Part shown: one piece after another, positions 47,795 through 58,690 of the stretch | How positions within the stretch are numbered: the first letter of the stretch is position 1 | How the letters are laid out: every line of letters starts with the position of its first letter | Origin: Ursus arctos | Taxonomy: Eukaryota > Chordata > Mammalia > Carnivora > Ursidae | Direction of reading: 5' to 3' | NCBI RefSeq assembly: GCF_023065955.2 | Contig: NC_079873.1 | Span: forward strand, 99,796,128-99,860,127 | Length of the DNA stretch: 64,000 nt | Notes under the pieces: generated by a model | Told to the model about the DNA's origin: nothing | What the model saw: the letters and a program-made list of their open reading frames with translations, nothing else | Databases searched by the model: none | Translations under genes and position numbers: made by a program

Positions 47795-48180
47795 AAAAAT
47801 CAGACTGGTGAGAGACCAAGCAACACTGGGAGAAGCAGGAGAACTTGAGTTTAGTAGGAGAACTTGAGTTTATTTTCCGCAGGCAGACCCAGAGGAGCTG
47901 GAGCTTGAAATTCTTAGCCTGGAGCAGTGGGAATTACAGAGGTTTTATAGGGGAGTGCAAAGGGTCAGGTTTCAAGGGCTATGCTGACTGCTGGTAGGTG
48001 GGTTTAAACTGGTGGGGGGCTGCCTTAGGCGGAAAGCCTGTTTACGGAAGCAGAAAAGGCTGGTTATCTCTCGCTCTTTCTAGTAACTTTCTATCTACTG
48101 GGGCCGGCCCGCCTGGGACTGCTCTGGGTAATTTTCCTCTTCATTATAATATAAAGGGGTCGTCATGAGGAGATTTTGAA
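47795..48180 (-). mobile_element. Putative LTR, minus strand
   Basis: A GC-richer block with R/U5-like features in reverse (GAGTTTATTTTCC as reversed polyadenylation signal near 47867, then GGTTTTATAGGG at 47941). It also holds a 20 bp near-tandem duplication at 47830-47868. The family is unknown. Confidence 0.4.
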
Positions 48181-49287
48181 GTGAATTGCAAGCCATTGTC
48201 AGCACTGAATAGAGAAAAGACATTATTAGTTCTTTCTCTGGAGCAGTTGGAGAAGTTCCCAATAGCCATTACAGAGCTCTGGGACCAAGCAATCCAGGAA
48301 CTAGACATTCCATATATAATGTTAGCTGGAGCTCCCTGGAGAGTGCTTGAGTCTCACCACATGCCTTCAGTCCAAAATAATCTGACCAGTTAAAAATACA
48401 TAAAACAGAGTCAAAACATACAAATTTACCCAGAGGTATATAAAAATGAGGTAGCTACATAGAGTAAAAACAAAGGGAATATCTGATTTTGAAGCCAGGC
48501 TTTGGTAACAATTTTCTATGTGGCTCTGGTCAAAGGCCAAAGGTGGGTGGGGGGGGGAAGTCTGTGGTAATTATTTGAGTTAATTCCACTGGAAAAACAG
48601 CTTTTTCTTAATTTCTAAGACACTGAGGCAGGTGTTTTAGCATGTTTCAGGCCCAAATAGTCTGGATATCATTTTAGATCTTGGAGATAATATTCTTTGT
48701 TGTTTGAAAATATGTTATTTTTAGTGAAGTGATGTTAAGTTAAAAAATCGAACGATATAGAAAGATTCAAGAATGAAAATTAAAATCCCCCTTAAAGTCT
48801 ATTTGTAGTAGTTCTTATGAATAGATTTAATTTGAGAACTTTTTTTTTCCTATTCAAATCCTTTTCATCCTTTGAAGTAGAACTGCAGTTTTGCCTCTCC
48901 TGAGAAATCCTCTGTGATTAGATTGCTTAGTTTCCACCCGTCTTTGCCTTTGATTAATTTTAAGGAAAAAAATGTAAACATTCTACAATTAGACATTTAT
49001 TTAATATAACTTATTTTTATTTCCCCAAATGAATGTAAGTTCCTCAAGCCAAAATATATTTTTATCTCATATATAGTGGCTTACATAGTATTGATAATAC
49101 AGGAGACATCTGATTAGTCAGTAATTGTTGACTTGCCTTATACTACCCATTTCCATCTTAGGGATTTATAAAAGGATGAAAAAATTAAGAATCTAAATGT
49201 TTTAACAAGGTTCAAAATTTCCATGAGATTTGGGAGCAATTTCATCAATTTACATTAAATGATGCACATTTAAAACTATGCTTGGTT
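48181..49287. other. Intergenic DNA, possible ERV residue at its start
   Basis: The 70-codon frame at 48181-48393 may come from ERV internal sequence, but no motif supports this. The rest is AT-rich and unrecognised. Confidence 0.3.
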
Positions 49288-49492
49288 GGGGTGCCTGTGT
49301 GGTTCAGTGGGTTAAGCATCTGCCTTCAGCTCAGGTCATGATCCCAGGGTCCTGGGATCAAGCCCCACATCCGGCTTCCCTCCTCAGTGAGGAGTCTGCT
49401 TCTGTCTCTCCCTCTGCCTGCTGCTCCCACTACTTGCTCTTTTTCTCTGTGTGTCAAATAAATTAATTAAATTTAAAAAATTTAAAAAATAA
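49288..49492 (+). mobile_element. Carnivore SINE with weak TSD
   Basis: GGGGTGCCTGTGTGGTTCAG to AAATAAATTAATTAAA. AAAACTATGCTT/AAAACTGTGCTT flank it. Confidence 0.92.
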
Positions 49493-49604
49493 TAAAACTG
49501 TGCTTCATTAAATAAAACATAAGTTTTAAAACTTTTTGATCTCGGGCTAAAACTGAATGGAACAAGAGTTCATCCACCTGATACACAGTAAGCAAATAAA
49601 AACT

Positions 49605-50060
49605 GACACTGAGCTTTTGCAGTGAAAGAAGATAAGCTATTTATTTGTGTGGTGCCACCCAGGAGAATGAGGGGGGTAAGGGCGGTGTGGGAGGGATAAT
49701 TCTCTAAAGTTCCAAACTCTCTGATGGTTTGCAAGTGAGGGTTTTTAAGGGCAAAATTTGGGACAGGGATCTACTGAGTAGGTGAATGCCATTAATTGGA
49801 GGCCCATGAAGTCATGCTAGCAGGTGCTCTGGTGCTGCTTCATCTGGTTCCCTGGAGGTCTTTTCCATTTCAAGAGACTTGCAATTTGAAAAAATACCTT
49901 TATTCTTTATGTTACAGATTTCATTAAGTATATCTGATGATTATATCTTTAGGGTGGTGCTGATTAACTACTTGTAAGCTAGTGGGGTTGCATTCCTACA
50001 GGTTCCTTAACTGGCCCAATATGATCTCTAGTGTTTATTCTTTCATCTGAACAGACAAGA
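49605..50060 (-). mobile_element. Putative LTR, minus strand
   Basis: Reversed R-like segment TATTTATTTGTGTGGTGCCA near 49639, then a long U3-like part with TTAACTGGCCCAATATG near 50008. The boundaries are approximate and the family is unnamed. Confidence 0.35.
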
Positions 50061-50129
50061 TGGATGCTAGCTTCAGGACCACTTTACACTCTTTTTTTTT
50101 TTAAGATTTTAAAAAAATTAAGTAATCTT

Positions 50130-50930
50130 TGATGTAGGAAAGACATTAGGGTTTGAAGCCAACGGCCAAGAAAGAATTCTTGAGTTGTCTTTGGTGCAAA
50201 AAAGTGGTTTTATTAAAGCACAGTGTACAGGAACCACGGGCAGAAAGAGCTGCACTGGGGTCATGAGGAGTGACCCATTATATACTTTCAAGTTGGGAGG
50301 GGTAGGGAGAGTGTAAGTCTCTAAGGAATTTTGGAAGCAAGGTTTCCAAGACCTTGAGAGGGGTAGCTATTGGTGGGAAAAAGTCATTTATTACTGTCTA
50401 ATAAAACCTTAGTCATGGGGGCGCCTGGGTGGCTCAGTCATTAAGCGTCTGCCTTTGGCTTAGGGCGTGGTCCCGGAGTTCTGGGATGGAGCCCTGCATC
50501 AGGCTCCTCCACTGGGAGCCTGCTTCTTCCTCTCCCACTCCCCCTGCTTGTGTTCCCTCTCTCGCTGGCTGTCTCTCTCTCTGTCAAATAAATAAATAAA
50601 TCTTTAAAAAAATAAAAAAATAAAATAAAACCTTAGTCATGAGACCCTTCAGATGTATATTGGTAGGCCATATGCTTGAGGGATGATTGCCAGCACATAT
50701 CTTGGGTGGTAGAGATAAAGGAAGTTTCCAAAGAAATTTTTATATGTTAAAGTAGACTTACAGGATCCTGGGGGTTGGGCTAAGGTTGCTTTTGCCCTTA
50801 GCAAAGTAGTAACATCCAGGCAGTTGAGTCCCTAGAGGAATGTCACTCTGCCTGTTTTAAGGACTTGTCCATCAACTGTACGTAGTAAGGAAATTTAATA
50901 ATTTTTCTTCTGCCTTTGTTTCCCACATCA
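50130..50930 (-). mobile_element. Solo LTR inserted in the SINE
   Basis: The ends are TGATG...CATCA, with ATCTT/ATCTC as a 5 bp TSD within the SINE. In reverse it begins TGATGTGGGAAACAAAGGCA, a sequence I associate with carnivore ERV1-type LTRs. It contains a SINE. There are no viral genes. Confidence 0.72.
50418..50625 (+). mobile_element. Young SINE with 16 bp TSD, in the solo LTR
   Basis: GGGGGCGCCTGGGTGGCTCA head. TAAAACCTTAGTCATG at 50402-50417 and 50626-50641. Confidence 0.96.
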
Positions 50931-50989
50931 ATCTCTACACCCAGTGTGGGGCTCAAATCCACAACCCTGAGATTAAAAGTCTCAGGCTC

Positions 50990-51158
50990 GGGGAGGGGGG
51001 TGGGGGAATGGGATAGGCTGGTGATGGGTAGTAAGGAAGGCACGTATTGCATGGTGCACTGGGTGTTATACACAACTAATGAATCATAGAGCCTTACATC
51101 GGAAACCGGGGATGTACTGTATGGTGACTAACATAATATAATAAAAAATCATTAAAAA
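50990..51158 (+). mobile_element. L1 3' tail nested in the SINE
   Basis: GGGGAATGGGATAGGCTGGT to GGTGACTAACATAATATAAT plus an A-tail. AAAAGTCTCAGGCTC at 50975-50989 and 51159-51173 is a perfect TSD. Confidence 0.94.
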
Positions 51159-51305
51159 AAAAGTCTCAGGCTCTACATACTGAGCCAGCCAGGTGCCCCA
51201 TGGGCCATTTTACACTCTTAAAAATTATTCAGAACTCCACAATGAATTTTTGTTTAGGGAGGTTACATCTATCAATATTTATCACATTATAAACTAAAAC
51301 TGAGA

Positions 51306-51530
51306 GTATTTTATTTTATTTTTTTTATGTTTTTTTATTACATTATGTTAGTCACCATACAGTACAACCCTGGTTTCTGATGCAAGGTTCGATGATTCAT
51401 TAGTTGTGTATAACACCCAGTGCACCATGCAATATGTGCCCTCCTTACTACCCATCACCAGTCTATCCCATTCCCCCACCCCCCTCCCCTCTGAAGCCCT
51501 CAGTTTGTTTCTCAGAGTCCATAGTCTCCC
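51306..51530 (-). mobile_element. L1 3' tail, minus strand
   Basis: Reverse of the young-type L1 3' UTR: TTACATTATGTTAGTCACCA to TTTCTCAGAGTCCATAGTCT. The frames 51348-51548 and 51406-51621 are its shadows. Confidence 0.92.
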
Positions 51531-51539
51531 ATACAAGCA

Positions 51540-51960
51540 CATATGCATTAGTCATCGAAGCAGTGACATCTCATATCATGTAGCCTCTGGAAAACTCTAC
51601 TATATACTTTTAAGAGAGTAAGAATGAAAAAAGCAAATAATGTCTTCATAAAATAGTGAAAATATTTTGAATTTGTGGACTCCCCAAAAAGATCTTGTTA
51701 ACTCTAGTTTTCCCCAGACCACACTTTCAGAATTGCTGCTCTAGATGAACTAAACTCAACACATCTGTTCAAAAGTAATCATATTTGGAGGTTTATGGAA
51801 CAACAAGAACTGAGGCATTGGTTATCATCAAAAAGTTTTATGTTTTAGTGCTCCCATATCTGGTCTGTAGGTTAGATCTGGAGAATAAGAGTGCCCACCA
51901 GAAGGCTGAGTTCATCCCCAGAAGGCTAGACTTCAAGGCCATAAGACCATCTAGTCAGTA
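51540..51960. other. Intergenic DNA; possible MER5/MER20-like fragment near 51700-51745
   Basis: CCAGACCACACTTTCAGAAT followed by TGCTGCTCTAG resembles the end of a hAT-Charlie element, but it is too short to be sure. Confidence 0.35.
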
Positions 51961-51967
51961 TTTCTCT

Positions 51968-52138
51968 GTTGTGATCTGAAGACCACTACATAAGAATCAG
52001 TAAATATTTCAACTGCAGATAACTGGATACCACTACAATCATTTAAATGAGAATCTTGGAGGTGGACCCCAGGAACCTGCTATTTTAATAAGATCCCCAA
52101 ATGAATCTGTTACTCAGTAAAATTTGGGAACCACAGAC
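51968..52138 (+). mobile_element. MER5-like hAT-Charlie DNA transposon
   Basis: GATCTGAAGACCACTACATA, GAATCTTGGAGGTGGACCCC and AAATTTGGGAACCACAGA follow the MER5 layout with inverted ends. Confidence 0.6.
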
Positions 52139-52139
52139 A

Positions 52140-53180
52140 TAAATAAATGTATAGGTTACCTGAAATAGTGCAATAGCCCATATCACCCCTTGCTCTGGTT
52201 TGGCCATATGCAGAATGACCCAGTGCCTCTAGAAGGGTTCATCACTTTGGTTCAGATATTACTAGAGGATTGTTGAGACTTTGGTATCTGAGTAGGATTC
52301 CTGTTATCTGCTAATAATCTTCCAAGAGGCACTTTCCCATTGTCAAGCCCATAGTCTGATCTTTTCTTCTGATGAATTCTTCCCCTAAATAAACACACAT
52401 ATCAATTCATTACTCTAAAAATGAAAAGTCGAAGATCTGAAACACTTCAAAAATAAAGGTAAATAAATGACTCCACAGCGCTTGTAATTATCCAGGACCT
52501 CTGAACAAGCATAACAACATAGGAACACAACATAATTCAGACAAGAATTAAGAATGATCTCTCTGGATGGACTTTATTATTATTTTCATTTTGAGTTTCA
52601 TGAGAAAATTTTCTTGAACACTGAATTACAGTCAGTCTATTAAAATGTTACCACTTTCTTCAGCATTATTTATTTGACCACTTGAGAGGGATCGGGTAAG
52701 GGGGTTACAACCGGAATGGGAAAAACTATTTTTTTCTCTAACGTAGCAAAATGAGAATCAATCAAATCTTCACTATCAGGAAGCCAAAGCAACCTTCTTT
52801 TTTTTTTTTCAGGCTTTTCATTCTAATCATAGCAGGAGCTTTCAGTGAAACACAAGACTTCCTGCTGTGAAACACAAGATTCCAAAACCTAATTAAATAT
52901 ATAGTCAAATACAAAAATGCAGACTCTTTATTTAACGGAGCTACTGCATTAAATACCACAATGGGTGAGATATATGTAGCACCAATTGAAAAATTTAAAT
53001 TATTTACACCATGGGGCTTTTTAAATAGTGTAGCTAATCCTCCCCACCTTAATGATTCAGGAAATGAAAAGAGGCCTTACGTGTAGGTGGAATAGGTGAC
53101 CACCCACACAGCACTATTTAAAATGTGCCCTAAAGTCCTCTTGCCGCTGAAATATCACCCACTGTTCCATTAGCCTAATA
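52140..53180. other. Intergenic DNA, nothing recognised
   Basis: No feature identified. Confidence 0.35.
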
Positions 53181-53184
53181 TATG

Positions 53185-53515
53185 TAAAGTGATTTACAGA
53201 TTGCAAAGTAGTTTCACATAATTATCATATTTAAATTTCTCAACTGCCCTGAAATAGCTTAAGAGAGGTATCATCATCCTCATTTCACATATAAGGAAAC
53301 TGAGTCTAATATGTATAAGACAAGGGATTATATTTTAATCACCTAGTATATAACAGTCACTTTTCATACATGATTTAATATAATTCTCTCTATAAACCCA
53401 CTTTACAAATGAGGAGAGTGAGCTTCAGGAGAAGTTAAGAAACCTGCCCAAGGTCACAAAAGTGATAAGTTGCAAAGCTGAGACTTTAAACCAGGTCAGT
53501 GTTCCTCTGATTCCA
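53185..53515 (-). repeat. Two MIR copies, minus strand
   Basis: First copy 53185-53310 (CATTTCACATATAAGGAAAC). Second copy 53370-53515 (TTTACAAATGAGGAGAGTGA, then CCTGCCCAAGGTCACAAAAG). Confidence 0.8.
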
Positions 53516-53527
53516 GAACCAAAACTT

Positions 53528-53723
53528 TTTTTTTTTAGATTTATTTATTTATTTATTTGACAGAGAGAGGCAGTGAGAGAGGGAACACAAGCAGGGGGAG
53601 TGGGAGAGGGAGAAGCAGGGTCCCAGTGGAGCAGGGAGCCTGATGCAGGGCTGGATCCCAGGACCCTGGGATCATGCCCTGAGCCGAAGGCAGACACTTA
53701 ACGACTGAGCCACCCAGGCGCCC
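53528..53723 (-). mobile_element. SINE with TSD, minus strand
   Basis: Tail of four TTTA units, body GACAGAGAGAGGCAGTGAGA, right end GCCACCCAGGCGCCCC. AGAACCAAAACTTTT/AGAACCAAAGCTCTT flank it. Confidence 0.94.
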
Positions 53724-53850
53724 CTAGAACCAAAGCTCTTAACAACTTTGCACATGTGATTCATCTTAACAAAGTTTGATAAAATGTTTTCAACACGGAT
53801 ATACAGTGTCTTAATTATGAGCAAGAAGTAACTACTCTAAAAGAGTTTTT

Positions 53851-53944
53851 GTTTTTCAAACCAAGTGCTCAAGAAATTAAGTATGCCTTCATCTCTTGTT
53901 TTTCAAACCAAGTGCTCAAGAAATTAAGTATGCCTTCATCTCTT
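53851..53944 (+). repeat. Perfect 47 bp tandem duplication
   Basis: Bases 53851-53897 and 53898-53944 are identical. Each starts GTTTTTCAAACCAAGTGC and ends CTTCATCTCTT. It is not a SINE or microsatellite. Confidence 0.97.
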
Positions 53945-54228
53945 TTGCTTACCAATTGATTCTAACACGGGGAATATACATATATGTATATGTCATCATT
54001 ATAGATTATGGTCTAATGGGCTACAGTAAACTAACATTTTTCATTAAGTTTCCTTGTTTTACGTATTTGTCTTTGTTTGTATCTTAATTTATAATACATA
54101 CCAATGTGAACATAAAATACATTACTTTTATTTTTAAATTAATACATCTCTCTAATTCAGAAATATATTCTCCAGAATTATCATTAATAGCTCACTCAGA
54201 CAACTCAACCTTACTCCCCATTTCACCC

Positions 54229-54272
<44 letters not shown>

Positions 54273-54775
54273 TAGTTAACTCTAAGTTCTTTCAGTTGCT
54301 CCAATACTGGAAGGTGGATGACCTAACCACAATTATAGGCTCAGTTGCATCTTAGTGCCATGGAAAAACTATGAGGCATCCTATATCTGCAGCTCAAGAG
54401 TTCAACATTAATTTAAGCTTAATATTGGTAATATTTGGCACATATTAAAATTAGTTTGCTAGTAATGATCACTCAGTGCTGTGTTATGGCTAATTTATTT
54501 TTTCTGTCACCAACCCAGTTGCTCCATGCAGGGTTTTAATCCTTACCATCTTGCCATAGTATCATCAAACACCTAATCTTCACCTGCTGCATCCCTGCAT
54601 AGGCAGGCATTTTGGGAAGCATTGCAGCTTGGATGATTTCTTTATTGCAAAACTATCTCAGGATGAGTCAGTGAGTCCATGAATTAAATAAACTAAACTC
54701 AGATCTGGTACACATGTTTTGATATGAACCACTTATGTCATTCACCAAAAGCTACAATTAGGAAGCCATGCAGTT
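53945..54775. other. Intergenic DNA with a (CA)n microsatellite
   Basis: A (CA)n run of about 20 units lies at 54230-54271. Nothing else is recognised. Confidence 0.5.
54230..54271 (+). repeat. (CA)n microsatellite
   Basis: About 20 uninterrupted CA units. Confidence 0.97.
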
Positions 54776-54779
54776 AAAT

Positions 54780-54995
54780 GGAAGAAATACTGGCTTTGGT
54801 GTCAGATTGGCTGTATCTGAATATTGTCTGCCATTTACTAGCTGTAGGGACTCAGGGGAAAAAACAAATAAACTTCTTCAACTCTCTTTATTATCATCTA
54901 TAAAATAGGTGTAATAATAACAACTGCCCTAAAAGTTTTCTGTGAATATTAAATGAGACAAAATATATTAGATGTCTGGTACAGAGTAAGTGGTA
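54780..54995 (+). repeat. MIR, nearly full length
   Basis: ACTGGCTTTGGTGTCAGATT, CCATTTACTAGCTGTAGGGA, TATAAAATAGGTGTAATAAT and GTCTGGTACAGAGTAAGTGG, in MIR order. Confidence 0.88.
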
Positions 54996-57250
54996 AAAAA
55001 AAAAAAAACTCGGTTTCCTTTTTTTCTTTCTTTTTTCTCATCTGGTTTGCCCTACTGCTGCTTACTTTCCAGTTCTCACTCTCAGGAGACCAAGAAAAAA
55101 ATGGAGTGATAGATGTTCAAGGAACTGATAGCTTCTGATTTATACAAAGAAATAACCTGTTTTGGAGTAACTGCCATAAATACCTGATTTGAAACTAAAA
55201 TTTAAAAAAATCTGGAGAAAAGAACTTGAGAAAATCAATGACAGTCTGTTGAACTTCATACAAATAGGTCCAACAGTGAGGCATATGCAAGTGCTGGTGG
55301 TGAAATAACCGTACTCTCACCTGTTCATCCTCATCACTTACCACACAGGGTTTTCAGGACAGCTGGTGGCAGAGAGGATAGGAGTACTGCCTATAGTTGT
55401 GCAACTGAATAATGCTGTCTGACCCATTCTAGGATAATATCATGCTTTCATTAATCTTATGCTTTTTTAATATGCTGAATTAAATAGCAACAGACCCTTG
55501 AAAATATCTGGTCTACCTTTGAGAAGTACTTTTCGATATTCTAAACTTGCAGAGCTTTCCATAAGAATAGCTACATTGCATTTCGAAAGTGAGTTAAGTA
55601 TGGAATTTTTTGACAACATTCCCACAGAGATCAGCATGACAATCTCCTCATCACTTTCTGATTAGCCTGATGGAAACAGAGAAAGCCATTCCCTGGATTC
55701 TTTTTCTAAGTAAAAGAGAAAGAATACATTTTAAATGAAACTTTGCTTGTACACACACACACATCTGCAAAATTTCTTTGAAAAAAAAAAACCCAACAGC
55801 ATGATTTGGCAGTAAAACCATATTTTTAATAACGTCGTAATTATTCTGCAAAAGTAAATACATCTTTCTATGGTCCTTATTTAGCATTTCAATAAAGTCT
55901 TCAAAACCTTTTGAGAGATACGTCATATCCAGAGCTGTGTCATGAAATGAGAGGCCATGGGTAATGAAAGGCATTTATAGCTTAGCTGCTTTCACAACTG
56001 AGCTACTTTTTGGCAAATCCTCAACTTCCATTACCCATTTTTCCCTCTCCAAAGCAGTCACACAAAGAAACAAACAAAAAAGGCATACATTTTACTACTT
56101 CATTTTCAGAGCTCAATGAATAATTGAGGTAGCCCAACTGCTTTTTTTTTAAAAAAGGTAGGTTTTGAGATGATTCTAGTTTTTCCTTTATAAAATGTGA
56201 GTGCCTTCAAATATTACCTGATTCGGACAACATGACTAATTTTCTCATTGATCTTGCTATCTCTAGAAGGTCCAATTGGCTCTTTATATTTCCATTTCTG
56301 GCAAATAGGAGCCCTAGATGGGATTAAAAATCTGAACTAAAAAAATTCCACATTTTTCCTTCATTCCTACCTCCATACATATTTTGACCATTTCCTCTTT
56401 TGCCATGTAAATCACATTGATCCTTCCATGTGAAATATTTCACAGCTACTTTAACCTAAAATTATAGTTCCTTCTTCTGAATTTCAATTGCAGTGTTAGT
56501 TTACACCACGCAGAGATTTGTCTGTATTTATTCTTTTTTATACCAACCTCCAATTCTTTTATAGGTGTTATTTTGTCTCCCCAGAAAGTTTGAATATTCG
56601 TTGAAGTCTCCATTAATTGCATATTTAACCTTTTGATATAAGGCACACTGAACCGAATAGTCAATTCAGGAAGCATTCAATAAACAGTCATCGCACAAAA
56701 ACTAACAAGTTACAAGGCAAAATCTGAGCTAGTATCCATAAATTAAAATACGTATTATGGTTTTGGAAAATTCTCTGGTGCCATTGGTTTTCTCACTGTG
56801 CCCAGATATTTGGTGTCTATATTATACTTCACTCTTATGTAATCCAATTAATATATTTTTACTAAACAGGCATTTCTAGGTAAACCAGCCCATGATTGCA
56901 ATAGTTTGATAGGCATAAAAGGGTTTCCTGGGGATTCCTTGCCATTATTCACGAAAAAAAGGCATAAACTATGTAAATATGACTTACCACCTATTAGGCA
57001 TTAGTCCAAGTTGATTTATCCCTCTGACACAGCAAGTGTTAAGAAAGCTTTAATGCTCCACCACAATTATATCGCTAATGACAATTTTTTGTATGTAAAA
57101 GAGTAAGGAAATAAAAAACTGAAGAAAAATATCAACGAAGCTGGGGAATCAAGAAATTTCTTAACAGTGAACCATGCTAGGGAAGTGAACAGATTCTTTT
57201 GGGAGAAATGTTGGAAACATGCTGCTTTCATCTTTCAACAAGATTAAAAA
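54996..57250. other. Intergenic DNA, unexplained short frames
   Basis: The 107-codon minus-strand frame at 55651-55974 and the 76-codon one at 56446-56676 give no recognisable protein and lack a supporting exon structure. No repeat family identified. Confidence 0.4.
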
Positions 57251-57251
57251 C

Positions 57252-57256
<5 letters not shown>

Positions 57257-57282
<26 letters not shown>
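57257..57282 (+). repeat. (CA)n microsatellite
   Basis: About 13 CA units. Confidence 0.95.
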
Positions 57283-58400
57283 AAACTCAAAAAACAAAAC
57301 CTCAATACTGTACAGACCAGGACAAGACACCCTGGCAGGAAGATGTGGACTTAGACACACAAAAGGTTATTTCTATCATGAATTGTGTTGCTTCTCAGCA
57401 CTGACCATTCCTTTGCATTATTATTTTATATCCTCTGCGCACACACACACATTCCATATATAAATTGAAACACATCGTATTTGAGCCTGTAATCTTTAAG
57501 AAAAAATATATATAACCACCAAAATATAACAGCATAGTCTGATATTGGAAATAAAAGATTTTAAGGTTTTCAAGGTATAGTCCGAAATGCACAAATCTCA
57601 GATAAATTTAAGGAAGTGAGCCAAGTTTAGGCTTTATCTTAGAGCAAGATTAGTAATTTTAGATGAGGGGATGGCCATTGTAATTTTAGAGCAATCAATC
57701 TGCACATCAATGGCAGAAAATAAAAGCTGGGGAAGTGTACTTGTTTAAAGTGGAGAAGGAGGACGAAATTGAGGCTGCAAGAACAGAAAGTGCCTTATGC
57801 GAAGAAGTTACAGAGTGAAATCTGAGCTAATATTCATAAATTTATTGTATCTGTTATGCCTTTTATTTCATCTCCCACTTGTAGAGAAGTTTACAGAGTT
57901 TCATTATGGGAAAAATGTATATTTACAGAGCTCTATTACAGGCATACACACACACAGATGCACACATGAACACCAACATACAGAACTAATAAACTAGAAG
58001 GTAGAAAAAAAACACAAATTAAGGGGCTAAAAAATAAAAGCCAATATGATTTTTCAGGTAATTTTTTATAATGCTATTTTTGTTTCATCTTCACAAGAGA
58101 GACTCAGATTGAAAACAAATTGAACCCCACAAACTTCTGTTCTCCACCAAGTACGCATCTTCAAAACTGAAATTTTAAGTTGCAAGACTAGGCATGGTAT
58201 AGTGCTCAAGGTTTGTATTTCCAAACTCAAGGAAGAAACATGGTAACTACCTTTCCTAACGAAAACTTCAGAAATAACTCTTAATAAAGTACCATGCCTC
58301 CATGATTCTTCTAAGATCTTGAAATGGTTTGTCTTTCCATCTGGCCTGCAACAGTGTTAATTTAGCGAATGCCCTTACCATCCATCTACTACTATGCAAA
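57283..58400. other. Upstream flank of PRR32, nothing recognised
   Basis: AT-rich DNA without repeat calls. It is unusually free of carnivore SINEs compared with the rest of the window. Confidence 0.4.
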
Positions 58401-58670
58401 AAGGAGTCCTACATTTAGCTTCAAAGGAGTGTCACAGATTTATCCCCTCCCCCTCCTCACTCCTTTTCTCCCTCCCTTCCCTAGCAACTGGTAACCTCAG
58501 AAAGAGAACTCCAAATCTAGAAAGAAGCAGTTGGTCCCTGGCTTCATTCGAGTTGCCAAGCTGCTTTAAGGCAGAAGCACAAGTCCTCCCTCCAGACTGA
58601 ATTGGCCTACGTGGGCGTTCAGCTGGTTTTCTCCATCACCTCAGGAAGGTTTTCCCCATCAACTTTCTTC
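58401..58670 (+). promoter_or_regulatory. PRR32: Probable PRR32 promoter/5' UTR region
   Basis: GC content rises ahead of the first coding exon. It includes a CT-rich block at 58441-58486. No clear TATA box or CpG island is seen, and the transcription start cannot be fixed from sequence alone. Confidence 0.4.
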
Positions 58671-58690
58671 ATGGCTTGTATTGAAAACGT
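58671..58690 (+). other. PRR32: PRR32 exon 1, coding part, with splice donor
   Basis: ATGGCTTGTATTGAAAACGT is followed at once by the consensus donor GTAAGT (58691-58696). The exon ends in phase 2. The ATG has G at +4 but T at -3, a moderate initiation context. Confidence 0.9.

Larger units (their letters stand above)
50093..51200 (-). mobile_element. tRNA-Lys SINE split by an LTR and an L1 tail
   Basis: Pieces: 50093-50129 (tail), 50931-50989 (middle) and 51159-51200 (head, ends GCCAGCCAGGTGCCCC). TSD: CCACTTTACACTCTT before and CCATTTTACACTCTT after. Put together, the pieces give one ordinary SINE, which proves the order of insertion. Confidence 0.88.

Noticed and set aside
47830..47868. 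Short tandem repeat (about 20 bp unit) inside the putative LTR
   Set aside because: Small U3/R-type duplications are common in LTRs. Not reported separately.
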